DNA of 5,535 nucleotides from the NCBI GenBank assembly GCA_020631315.1, contig JAHDHM010000254.1, positions 1 through 5,535 on the forward strand, written 5' to 3'. Below are positions 1 to 5,535 of this stretch, in pieces (position 1 is the first letter of the stretch; each line of letters starts with the position of its first letter). This DNA comes from Acidimicrobiales bacterium. GTDB taxonomy: Bacteria; Actinomycetota; Acidimicrobiia; Acidimicrobiales; Poriferisodaliceae. Under the pieces are notes generated by a model, which saw nothing but the letters and a program-made list of their open reading frames with translations, did no database searches and had not been told where the DNA came from. Made by a program: the position numbers and the translations under genes.

Positions 1-789
1 GAGCAGCTTCCCGCCCTGCTCGCCGCCGACGATGACCAGGGTGCCGTTCGGTTCGAGAATGCGACGCAGCGAACGAAGGCGGCGATTGCCGGCGAGGTCG
101 ATGATCAGGTCGTAGCGAGCATCGAGCTCGGTCACCTCCCGGGTCCGATGGTCGACGACATCAACCGCGCCGAGGGAGCGGACCATGTCGTGCTTCGGTG
201 CACTGGCGACGCCGGTCACGACGGCACCCTCGGCGACCGCGATCTGGACGGCGAAGGAACCCACCCCGCCCGACGCACCGATGACGAGCACACGCTGGCC
301 GGCCTCGACCCGCCCGTGATCCACGACGGCCTGCAGCGCAGTCCCTCCCGAGATCGACAGCGCCGCAGCGGTCTGTGCGTCGAGCCCGTCCGGGCGGTGC
401 GACAGCTTCTTCTCGTCGGCGAGGCAGAACTCGGCGAACGTGCCGGCACCGATGCCCAGCACACGGTCGCCGGGGGAGAAACGCGTCACCTTCGACCCGA
501 CTGCGACCACTCGGCCGGTCACATCGAGCCCCGGCACCGGCTGCCGCGGCCGGCGCAGTCCGAAGCCGAGCCGCACCGCGTGTGGCAGGCCGGTCATCAG
601 GTGCCAGGTGCCGCGGTCGAGGGCGGCACCCTCGACGGCGACCAGCACCTGCGACGGGCCCGGTGTCGGCACCGGCACGGTGTCGAGCTCGAGGACCTCG
701 GGGCCGCCGTAGCGGCGGGTGACGACAGCGTGCATCTGCGTCGGTGGTGTGTCCGTCGTCGGGTCGGCGGTGGAGGGGGTCGTGTGCAC
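1..789 (-). CDS. MDR-family NAD(P)-dependent oxidoreductase (quinone reductase / alcohol dehydrogenase type), C-terminus cut off by window edge
   Basis: Cytosolic medium-chain dehydrogenase/reductase expected to use NAD(P)H to reduce quinones, enones or carbonyls; the substrate cannot be read from the sequence. 263 codons are present; family members are about 310-340 residues, so roughly the last 60 are missing. Seen: a GroES-like N-terminal half beginning at MHAVVTRRYGGPEVLEL (from residue 19), LDRGTWHLMTG (57-67), GLDVTGRVVAVG (about 87-98), and the Rossmann nucleotide-binding loop VLVIGASGGVG (167-177). The position that holds the catalytic zinc Cys in alcohol dehydrogenases is Asp58 in the LDRG segment, and no structural four-Cys lobe is visible, so this is the zinc-independent branch. 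The GTG start at 787-789 is chosen because AAGGAG lies 6 nt upstream; Met19 (733-735) has no ribosome-binding site but is where family similarity begins. It diverges from the adjacent TetR gene, its likely regulator. Family is sure; exact reaction is not. Confidence 0.9.
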   Translation of the reverse strand, partial: MHTTPSTADPTTDTPPTQMHAVVTRRYGGPEVLELDTVPVPTPGPSQVLVAVEGAALDRGTWHLMTGLPHAVRLGFGLRRPRQPVPGLDVTGRVVAVGSKVTRFSPGDRVLGIGAGTFAEFCLADEKKLSHRPDGLDAQTAAALSISGGTALQAVVDHGRVEAGQRVLVIGASGGVGSFAVQIAVAEGAVVTGVASAPKHDMVRSLGAVDVVDHRTREVTELDARYDLIIDLAGNRRLRSLRRILEPNGTLVIVGGEQGGKLL

Positions 790-795
790 GTCGGG

Positions 796-801
796 CTCCT
801 T
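796..801 (-). promoter_or_regulatory. Ribosome-binding site deciding the GTG start of the MDR gene
   Basis: AAGGAG on the minus strand, 6 nt before the GTG at 787-789. This is a strong Shine-Dalgarno match and favours the GTG over the internal ATG at 733-735, which has none. Confidence 0.7.
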
Positions 802-819
802 GGCTCGAGGAAGGGGTGG

Positions 820-834
820 CCTTACGTCGTAAGG
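820..834. promoter_or_regulatory. Putative TetR operator 1 (perfect inverted repeat)
   Basis: CCTTAC-GTC-GTAAGG is a perfect 6-bp inverted repeat around a 3-bp centre. It lies between the MDR ribosome-binding site and the middle of the intergenic region. Its near-copy is at 853-867, with centres 33 bp apart, about three helical turns. Size, symmetry and location between a TetR gene and its divergent neighbour fit a TetR operator; binding is inferred. Confidence 0.65.
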
Positions 835-836
835 TC

Positions 837-848
837 GTTGTCGACAAC
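837..848. promoter_or_regulatory. Perfect 12-bp palindrome between the two operator copies
   Basis: GTTGTCGACAAC reads identically on both strands and lies nearly midway between the two 15-bp repeats. Each strand carries TTGTCG, which could serve as a -35 hexamer for each of two back-to-back promoters. It could instead be a third regulator half-site pair. Palindrome seen directly; role inferred. Confidence 0.5.
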
Positions 849-866
849 ATAGCCATACGTTGTAAG
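838..866 (+). promoter_or_regulatory. Candidate promoter of the TetR gene
   Basis: TTGTCG (838-843) and TGTAAG (861-866) are separated by 17 bp and each give a partial match to -35 and -10 consensus. Transcription would begin near 873, about 5 nt before the ATG, giving an almost leaderless mRNA. This agrees with the lack of a good ribosome-binding site (only AAGG at 864-867, 10 nt away). Weak matches in GC-rich DNA; tentative. Confidence 0.3.
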
Positions 867-867
867 G
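853..867. promoter_or_regulatory. Putative TetR operator 2 (imperfect inverted repeat)
   Basis: CCATAC-GTT-GTAAGG is the same element as 820-834 with one mismatch in the left arm and one change in the centre. It ends 10 bp before the TetR ATG and would overlap the -10 region of that gene's promoter, the expected position for autorepression. Confidence 0.6.
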
Positions 868-877
868 TTGGCCACTG

Positions 878-1540
878 ATGTCGAGAGAACCCGTCACCCG
901 AGCTCGCGCCGTTGCCGCTGCCATCGCCCTCGCCGACGAGGGCGGTCTGTCGAAGGTCACGATGCGCGGTGTGGCCAAGGGGCTGGGGGTGGAGGCGATG
1001 TCGCTCTACCACCACGTCGCCAACAAGAACGACCTGCTCGACGGCATGGTCGACGGCGTGTTCGACGAGATCGGTGCACCGCCGCCAGGGGAGTGGCGTC
1101 CGGCCATCGCGTCACGTTGTCATTCGATGCGCGACGCGCTGAACCGTCACCGGTGGGCGGTCGGGTTGCTCGATTCTCGAACAGCGCCCGGTGACCCGAC
1201 GCTGGCGCACCACGAGTCCGTGCTGTCGTGTCTGCGCGAGTCGGGCTTCTCGGTGCGTCTCAGCGCACACGCCTTCGCCGCGTTGGACGCGTTCGTGGTG
1301 GGCTTCGTCACTCAGGAGGTGGCGCTGCCCTTCGACGAAGACACCGACATGGAGGAGATGGTCGAGGGGATCCTGGCCGGTGTTCCCGAGGACCGGTATC
1401 CCAGGTTGCGAGAGATGACGGTCGAGCACGTGCTCCAGCCGGGCTACGACTTCGGTGACGAGTTCGCCTACGGCCTCGATCTGGTGCTCGACGGGCTCGA
1501 GCGAGCGCTGGCGAACGAACAGAGCAGCGGAGCCGCCTGA
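878..1540 (+). CDS. TetR-family transcriptional repressor
   Basis: 220-residue DNA-binding regulator, a normal length for the family. The N-terminal domain (about residues 6-55) has the TetR helix-turn-helix: helix 2 around VTMRGVAKGLG (27-37) and recognition helix around VEAMSLYHHV (38-47), followed by NKNDLLDGMVD. The MSLYHHV form and the remaining sequence, about residues 70-215, suggest the tetracycline-repressor-like C-terminal ligand and dimerisation domain class (TetR_C_1), though subclass assignment is from memory of the family pattern. The gene is divergent from the MDR oxidoreductase across 88 bp containing paired inverted repeats, so autorepression and repression of the oxidoreductase, relieved by a small (perhaps electrophilic or quinone-like) ligand, is the likely role. 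The ligand is unknown. Its 3' end converges on the ABC operon, so it is not in position to control that operon's promoter. The ATG at 878 is the first start consistent with the domain. Confidence 0.93.
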   Translation: MSREPVTRARAVAAAIALADEGGLSKVTMRGVAKGLGVEAMSLYHHVANKNDLLDGMVDGVFDEIGAPPPGEWRPAIASRCHSMRDALNRHRWAVGLLDSRTAPGDPTLAHHESVLSCLRESGFSVRLSAHAFAALDAFVVGFVTQEVALPFDEDTDMEEMVEGILAGVPEDRYPRLREMTVEHVLQPGYDFGDEFAYGLDLVLDGLERALANEQSSGAA

Positions 1541-1547
1541 GCGGCGG
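1533..1547. terminator. Possible short hairpin at the convergent gene ends
   Basis: CCGCC-TGAGC-GGCGG forms a 5-bp all-GC stem with a 5-nt loop spanning the TetR stop codon. It sits at the TetR/ABC convergence, where a bidirectional terminator would be expected, but there is no T-run on either side, so intrinsic termination is doubtful. The 25 bp between the stop codons (1541-1565) hold nothing else that I can see. Confidence 0.2.
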
Positions 1548-1565
1548 ACTGATCCGGGCTACGGG

Positions 1566-3317
1566 CTACCGAGGTGTCGCGTCTCGACGGTCGAGCCCGA
1601 CGATGCGGCCGCCGTCGAGGGTGACCACGAGGTCGGCACGATCGAAGGCCAGCTGACGGTGTGAGACCGCGACGACGGTGCTGGAGCCGTCGGCGGCCAG
1701 CCGGTCCCACAACTCGCGTTCGGTGGCGACGTCGAGGGCGCTCGACACGTCGTCGACCACGAGCAGCTCGGGCTCGGTGACGAGGGCCCGGGCGGTGGCC
1801 ACACGTTGCATCTGCCCGCCGGACAGCCGCAGACCACGTGCGCCGACGACCGTGTCGGTGCCGTCCGGCATCTCGCGCAGATCGGCGGTCAGGCGGGTCA
1901 GTTCGAGCACGTCGGACAGGCGGTCGTGGCTGCGGCCGAGCACGATGTTGTCGGCCAGCGATTCGGAGAACAACCGCGGGATCTGTGGCAGGTGGGCCGA
2001 CTGCGGCGGGACGAACCAGGCGGCGGGGTCGTCGACTCGTTCGCCGTTCCAGCGGATCTCGCCGGCGGACAGGGGCACGAGCCCGACGAGAGCTCGCAGC
2101 AGCGTGGACTTGCCCGAGCCGACACCACCGGTGACGACGACGAACGCGCCGCGCGGCAGCTCGAGGTCGATGTCGTCGAGCACGAGCGGCCCGTCCCCGT
2201 AGCGAACCGAGACGCCGTCGAGTGCCAACGTCTGCAACGGCTGACGGGCGGGGTCTGGCTCCGGTCGGCGCGGTGCCTCGTGCGCTTCGATGCTCACGTG
2301 GGTGGGGGCCAGCAGGTCGTCGATACGCCCCTCGGGCAGCAGTTCGCCCATGCGGCGGTAGGCGACCTTGGCCTGCGCTCGGGCGGTGATGACACGGGCC
2401 AGGAAGCGTGGGACCTCGCCGAGCTGGGTGGCGTAGGTGACGAACAGGGCCATGTCGCCGATGCCGAACTCGCCGGACCGCACCCGCGGTACGAGGACGA
2501 GCAGTGCGAGACCGATGGCGACGTCGCCCGAAGTCGAGGACACGCCTCGGATGGTCTGGTCGAGCACCGAGTCGCGCACCGCGGTGCGTCGTCGGTGGTC
2601 GGTGTGGCGTTCGAGCCGGGTGATCGCCGCTTCTTCACGGCCGGCCATCCGCAGCGCCATGAGGCCGGCGAACGACTCGCCCATGAACGACGCGACCTTG
2701 CTCGCCGCGTCGCGGTCGGCTGCACGAGCGGCGTGGAGCTTCGGTGTCAGCAGCTGGGCGATGACGGCGACGGCGATCATTGGCAGCAGGACCATGAAGG
2801 CAGCACGGCCGTCGATCGACGCCATGATCGCGAACGCCGCGGCGGCGTAGACGAGGTTGGCGCCGCCGTCGAGCCACGAGTCGGTCCACAAGACGGCGTC
2901 GCGTGTGTCGTCCTGGAAGCGTGTGGTGGCTTCGGCCGGACTGGCCGGGAGGGTCGCTGCCTTCGGACCACCGCTCACCGTCTGGGCGTCGAGCATGTTG
3001 GTGCGCATGTGGGTCTGGGCTGCCACCCACCAGCGGATGACGACCCAGATCGCCGCGGCGAACGCGACGTCGCGCATGGCTTCGGAGACCGCGATGGCGA
3101 CGAGGACGTCGGCGACACCCTCGTTGCGTTCGAGCCGGTCGAAGGCGATGCGCAGGAACCAGCCGGTCGAGAGCGGCATCAGGAAGAACAGGGTCCACAG
3201 GAGCCACGACCATGCCCACAGGCGTCCTCGGAACACCCCGGTGCGCCAGCCGAAGGCGAACGGTCGGATCTGGCTGCTCGCCACGTTGCGGTCGTTGCCG
3301 GCGTCGTGCCCGCTCAT
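1566..3317 (-). CDS. ABC exporter half-transporter, subunit with degenerate catalytic site (TMD-NBD)
   Basis: 583-residue membrane protein: an N-terminal type I exporter membrane domain with about six helices (roughly 34-56, 70-99, 150-170, 172-192, 262-280, 285-305), then an ATPase domain from about 365. Motifs: A-loop Tyr373, Walker A GGVGSGKST (397-405), Q-loop Gln445, a canonical signature LSGGQ (498-502), Walker B LLVVD (518-522), D-loop SALD (526-529), H-loop His553. The residue after the Walker B Asp, normally the catalytic Glu, is Asp523, so the ATP site built from this subunit's Walker motifs is expected to hydrolyse poorly. That is the hallmark of the degenerate subunit in heterodimeric exporters such as TM287/288. 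It is the second gene of a two-gene operon, its ATG overlapping the upstream ABC stop by 4 nt (ATGA) with GGGAGG 6 nt upstream. Likely exports lipids, peptides or drugs; the substrate is not evident. Confidence 0.94.
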   Translation of the reverse strand: MSGHDAGNDRNVASSQIRPFAFGWRTGVFRGRLWAWSWLLWTLFFLMPLSTGWFLRIAFDRLERNEGVADVLVAIAVSEAMRDVAFAAAIWVVIRWWVAAQTHMRTNMLDAQTVSGGPKAATLPASPAEATTRFQDDTRDAVLWTDSWLDGGANLVYAAAAFAIMASIDGRAAFMVLLPMIAVAVIAQLLTPKLHAARAADRDAASKVASFMGESFAGLMALRMAGREEAAITRLERHTDHRRRTAVRDSVLDQTIRGVSSTSGDVAIGLALLVLVPRVRSGEFGIGDMALFVTYATQLGEVPRFLARVITARAQAKVAYRRMGELLPEGRIDDLLAPTHVSIEAHEAPRRPEPDPARQPLQTLALDGVSVRYGDGPLVLDDIDLELPRGAFVVVTGGVGSGKSTLLRALVGLVPLSAGEIRWNGERVDDPAAWFVPPQSAHLPQIPRLFSESLADNIVLGRSHDRLSDVLELTRLTADLREMPDGTDTVVGARGLRLSGGQMQRVATARALVTEPELLVVDDVSSALDVATERELWDRLAADGSSTVVAVSHRQLAFDRADLVVTLDGGRIVGLDRRDATPR

Positions 3318-5149
3318 GACGCACCTCCCGGACCCGTTCCGGCGTCACCGATCACGGCGCCGCCCAGAGCTGCCTCGTCCAGAGCGGCCTCGTCCAGTGC
3401 TGCCTCGTCGAGGACCGCGCTGCCGAGGGCGAGGTACTGGGAGTAGCGGCTGTTCGGGTCGGCCCGCAGTTCGACCGTGGGACCGTGTTCGGCGACACGG
3501 CCGCGGTCGAGGACCAGGATCTCGTCGAGGCGTTCGACGGTCGACAATCGGTGGGCGATCACGATGGCGGTGCGGTCGCGGGTGAGCCGGTCGATCGCAC
3601 CGATGACCGCGCGTTCGGTCTCGGGGTCGATCCGCGACGAGGCCTCGTCGAGCACGACGAGATCCGGCGAGCGCAGGAACAGTCGGGTGAGTGCGACCAG
3701 CTGCGACTCACCCGCGGACAGACCTTCGCCGCCCGGCCCGAGCACGGTGTCGAGCCCGTCGGGAAGGCGACGGAGCCAGTCGGTGAGTTGGAGCTCGGCG
3801 AGCGCATCGTGCAGTGCGGCGTCGTCGACCGTCTCGTCGAACAGGCGGAGGTTGTCGCGGATCGAGGCCGCGAACAGGTGCACGTCCTGGCTGACCACAC
3901 CGGTGCGCGACCGGAGGTGTTCCAGATCGAGGTCCCGCAACGGCAAGCCGTCCAGGCGGATCTCACCGTCGGTCACCTCGACGAGGCGCAACAACACCCG
4001 CGACAGCGTGGTCTTGCCGGAGCCGGTACGGCCCAGCACACCGAGCGACCGGCCGGCCTCGAGACGCAGGTCGAGATGATCGAGCACCGGTACCGGAGGG
4101 TCCTCGTCGTCGTAGGCGAACGAGACATCGTCGAACTCGACCGACAGCGCACCAACGGCGGGTCGAGCGGTGCCCGACGTGTCGATCGCCGATCGTTCAC
4201 CGAGCAACTGGAGGGTTCGGACCATGCCGCCGGCCGCCCGCTGGACGCGCTCCATCTCGTCGGCGAGTTGCCCGAGCGGTTCGCGCAGCAGCTGCGTGTA
4301 CTGGAACAGCAGGTAGGCGGTGCCGAGGGTGATGGTGCCGTTGCGCAGCAGCGCGGCGTCGAGGGCGAGGATGGCGAGGCCACCCACGACGAACACGCCG
4401 TTCGAGATCACCCAGAGCACGACGGCCTGCTTCTCGCGCAGGATGGTCGAGCGCAGCACCCGGGCTGAGGCGACCTGGAAGCGGGCGACGGCGTGGCTGC
4501 CGCCGCCGTTCGACCGCAGGTCGTCGGCGCCGTTGAGCCGTTCCTCGACCTCGCCGAGCATCCGGCCGGTCGCTGCCTGCTCGCCGGCTGCCTCGTCGAC
4601 GGCGAGGTCGCGCACGGCGAACACCGTGGCCACGGCGATGGCCAGATAGATCGCGAGGCCGAGGCCGATGCGCCAGTCCTCGGCGGTGACGATGACGAGC
4701 ATCCCGACCAGGGTCACGAGCGCGGCGATGGCCTTCACCACGAAGTTCGAGACGAACTCGCTGAGTGCGGTGACGTCGTGGTCCACCCGCGAGACCAGCT
4801 CACCCGGCGACGTGGACCGGTGGAACGACAGGTCGAGTCCGAGGACATGGCGAGCGAGCGTCGAGCGGAGTTCGTTGGTGACCCGCCAGGCGAGATCGGC
4901 TGCGGACCACGCCACCGCCACGGCCATCAACTGTCGGCCGATGCCCATGGCGACGTACAGGCCGGCGATGGTGAGCAGGGTCCGGTCGCTCGCTCCTTCG
5001 GCCGCCTCGTCGACGAAGCGTGCGATGAGCAGTGGCCCTGCGAGCGGGAGCGCGCCGGCGACTGCCAGCACCGCGCCCATCGCCGCCGTCCGGCCACGGT
5101 GCGACGCGACCAGGCGAGCGAGCGCGCCCCAGTGGCCCGTTCCCTCCAT
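3314..5149 (-). CDS. ABC exporter half-transporter, subunit with intact catalytic glutamate (TMD-NBD)
   Basis: 611-residue partner of the downstream ABC gene: a six-helix exporter membrane domain (about 20-305) containing the typical SFHRSTSPGELVSRVDHDV segment (about 108-126), then an ATPase domain from about 335. Motifs: A-loop Tyr346, Walker A GRTGSGKTT (373-381), Q-loop Gln421, Walker B LVVLD (497-501) with catalytic Glu502, H-loop His533. Its signature is LSAGE (477-481) instead of LSGGQ, and the D-loop is SRID (505-508) instead of SALD. In the heterodimer its Walker motifs would pair with the partner's LSGGQ to make the active site, while its own altered signature faces the partner's Asp-containing site. 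The C-terminus has an unusual Ala/Asp/Glu/Leu pentapeptide-repeat tail (about 577-600). The ATG at 5149 has no upstream ribosome-binding site and may be leaderless; no better start exists before the first helix. First gene of the operon. Confidence 0.94.
   Translation of the reverse strand: MEGTGHWGALARLVASHRGRTAAMGAVLAVAGALPLAGPLLIARFVDEAAEGASDRTLLTIAGLYVAMGIGRQLMAVAVAWSAADLAWRVTNELRSTLARHVLGLDLSFHRSTSPGELVSRVDHDVTALSEFVSNFVVKAIAALVTLVGMLVIVTAEDWRIGLGLAIYLAIAVATVFAVRDLAVDEAAGEQAATGRMLGEVEERLNGADDLRSNGGGSHAVARFQVASARVLRSTILREKQAVVLWVISNGVFVVGGLAILALDAALLRNGTITLGTAYLLFQYTQLLREPLGQLADEMERVQRAAGGMVRTLQLLGERSAIDTSGTARPAVGALSVEFDDVSFAYDDEDPPVPVLDHLDLRLEAGRSLGVLGRTGSGKTTLSRVLLRLVEVTDGEIRLDGLPLRDLDLEHLRSRTGVVSQDVHLFAASIRDNLRLFDETVDDAALHDALAELQLTDWLRRLPDGLDTVLGPGGEGLSAGESQLVALTRLFLRSPDLVVLDEASSRIDPETERAVIGAIDRLTRDRTAIVIAHRLSTVERLDEILVLDRGRVAEHGPTVELRADPNSRYSQYLALGSAVLDEAALDEAALDEAALGGAVIGDAGTGPGGAS
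3324..3329 (-). promoter_or_regulatory. Ribosome-binding site of the downstream ABC gene, inside the upstream gene
   Basis: GGGAGG on the minus strand, 6 nt before the ATG at 3315-3317. It is embedded in the last codons of the upstream ABC gene. With the ATGA stop/start overlap (3314-3317) it implies translational coupling and near-equal production of the two subunits. Confidence 0.7.
3361..3420. repeat. 15-bp tandem repeat, about four copies, inside the upstream ABC gene
   Basis: Four adjacent 15-bp units start at 3361, 3376, 3391 and 3406. The first three are nearly identical (CGYCCAGWGCKGCCT pattern) and the fourth is diverged after CGTC. Since 15 is a multiple of three, copy-number change keeps the frame. 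On the minus strand they encode a repeated LDEAA pentapeptide (residues 580-594), with degenerate units on either side, in the C-terminal tail of the 611-residue ABC subunit. Confidence 0.85.
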
Positions 5150-5157
5150 GTCGACCG

Positions 5158-5163
5158 ACCGTA
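5158..5163 (-). promoter_or_regulatory. Candidate -10 element of the ABC operon
   Basis: TACGGT on the minus strand fits the loose actinobacterial TANNNT -10 pattern and ends 8 nt before the ATG at 5149, which would give a leaderless or nearly leaderless transcript. This is in keeping with the missing ribosome-binding site. No clear -35 element is seen. Tentative. Confidence 0.25.
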
Positions 5164-5175
5164 GTGGTGGGGTGG

Positions 5176-5212
5176 GACGCCGTCGCCTCTATTGCAGCCT
5201 CGTGACGGCGTC
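5176..5212. promoter_or_regulatory. Perfect 9-bp inverted repeat in the divergent intergenic region, possible operator
   Basis: GACGCCGTC (5176-5184) and GACGGCGTC (5204-5212) are exact reverse complements separated by 19 bp. The element sits in the 77 bp between the ABC operon and the oxygenase gene, and its right arm abuts the candidate -10 of the oxygenase. It could bind a regulator or form a hairpin if transcribed. It does not resemble the TetR operators at 820-867. Confidence 0.45.
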
Positions 5213-5219
5213 GTATCGT
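5192..5219 (+). promoter_or_regulatory. Candidate promoter of the oxygenase gene
   Basis: TATCGT (5214-5219) fits the TANNNT -10 pattern and TTGCAG (5192-5197), 16 bp upstream, is a weak -35. Transcription would start at about 5226-5227, at the GTG codon itself, giving a leaderless mRNA and explaining why no ribosome-binding site precedes that start. The -35 lies between the arms of the inverted repeat. Confidence 0.35.
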
Positions 5220-5226
5220 CTGCTCC

Positions 5227-5535
5227 GTGAACGACCATCCGCTCCCCGTCGTCGACATCGGCCCGTTCCGACGCGACGACGACCCGGAAGCCGCAGCAGC
5301 GGTCGCTGCGGCGCTGCTCGACGCGTGTCACCGCATCGGCTTCGTCTACGTCACCGGCCACGGCATCGACGCATCGCTGGAGCAGCAGCTCTTCGCCGCT
5401 GCCGACGACTTCTTCGCGCTGCCGCTCGAGGACAAGCAGGCGCTCGCGATCGCGAACAGCCCGGCCTTCCGCGGCTACACGACCCTCGGCGACGAACGCA
5501 CCAACGGCGCGAGCGACTGGCGCGAGCAGATCGAT
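5227..5535 (+). CDS. Isopenicillin N synthase-like non-haem iron oxygenase, N-terminal part (cut off by right edge)
   Basis: The first 103 residues of a cytosolic Fe(II)-dependent oxygenase of the isopenicillin N synthase / 2-oxoglutarate dioxygenase superfamily. Seen: the opening PLPVVDIGPF (5-14), DACHRIGFVYVTGHGID (32-48), FFALPLEDKQAL (62-73) and FRGYTTLGDE (81-90) with SDWREQID at the window edge. All match the conserved N-terminal domain of the family (DIOX_N). Full-length members are about 310-340 residues; the iron-binding His-x-Asp...His motif and the 2-oxoglutarate-binding Arg lie in the missing part, so activity cannot be judged here. GTG at 5227 is chosen because the conserved PVVDIGPF begins six residues later and no in-frame alternative fits. 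Bacterial homologues are commonly annotated only as 2OG-Fe(II) oxygenases, so the substrate is open. It is divergent from the ABC exporter; a shared pathway is possible but unproven. Confidence 0.88.
   Translation, partial: MNDHPLPVVDIGPFRRDDDPEAAAAVAAALLDACHRIGFVYVTGHGIDASLEQQLFAAADDFFALPLEDKQALAIANSPAFRGYTTLGDERTNGASDWREQID

Noticed and set aside
148..852. 234-codon plus-strand open frame across the MDR gene
   Set aside because: Antisense to the MDR coding frame, and its low-complexity product resembles no known family.
161..1015. 284-codon minus-strand open frame running through the TetR start, the intergenic region and the MDR gene
   Set aside because: It is out of frame with the recognisable MDR protein, would cover the operator region, and its Arg/Gly/Pro-rich product has no family features.
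1541..1565. Strong intrinsic terminator between the convergent genes
   Set aside because: Only a short GC hairpin overlapping the TetR stop is visible and there is no T-run on either strand, so it is kept only as a low-confidence feature.
878..3317. Control of the ABC exporter by the adjacent TetR repressor, as in drug-efflux loci
   Set aside because: The TetR gene converges on the 3' end of the exporter operon; the operon promoter is near 5150, and the operator-like repeats at 820-867 have no copy there. Control in trans cannot be excluded but nothing in the sequence supports it.
1806..3446. 546-codon open frame on the plus strand opposite the 583-residue ABC gene
   Set aside because: Its translation is rich in Arg, Gly, Asp, Val and His with no recognisable domain, and it lies exactly antisense to a clear ABC transporter. 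Long antisense open frames are expected in strongly GC-biased coding DNA.
3485..4468. 327-codon open frame on the plus strand opposite the 611-residue ABC gene
   Set aside because: Same antisense shadow pattern; no domain or start signal, while the minus strand carries intact ATPase motifs.

Overview
The window looks like ordinary chromosomal DNA from a high-GC bacterium, most likely an actinobacterium. By eye it is about two-thirds G+C with strong G/C bias at third codon positions, uses GTG as well as ATG starts, and has tightly packed genes, several with little or no 5' leader. The codon style would fit Acidimicrobiia (Ilumatobacter-like), but that is an impression and was not tested.

The layout falls into three modules. 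(1) Positions 1-1540: a zinc-independent MDR/quinone-reductase-type NAD(P)H oxidoreductase on the minus strand (its C-terminus is cut off by the left edge) and a TetR-family repressor on the plus strand. They diverge from an 88-bp intergenic region holding two near-identical 15-bp inverted repeats that flank a perfect 12-bp palindrome. This is the classic arrangement of a repressor controlling itself and a neighbouring redox enzyme. (2) Positions 1566-5149: a two-gene minus-strand operon encoding the two half-transporters of a heterodimeric ABC exporter. The upstream gene (611 aa) overlaps the downstream gene (583 aa) by 4 nt. Their nucleotide-binding motifs deviate in a complementary way, as expected for one catalytic and one degenerate ATP site. 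The TetR gene converges on this operon with only 25 bp between the stop codons. (3) Positions 5227-5535: the first 103 codons of an isopenicillin-N-synthase-like, non-haem iron 2-oxoglutarate-type oxygenase on the plus strand, divergent from the exporter across 77 bp that contain a perfect 9-bp inverted repeat.

The TetR/MDR pair forms a plausible self-contained detoxification or redox-response unit. The exporter is a separate transcription unit. A functional link between exporter and oxygenase (for example through the shared divergent promoter region) is possible but rests only on adjacency. I see no RNA genes, mobile elements or CRISPR arrays, and nothing that clearly amounts to a new biological system. 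The most notable items are the operator architecture at 820-867, the complementary ATP-site asymmetry, a 15-bp tandem repeat encoding a pentapeptide tail on one ABC subunit, and the inverted repeat at 5176-5212.
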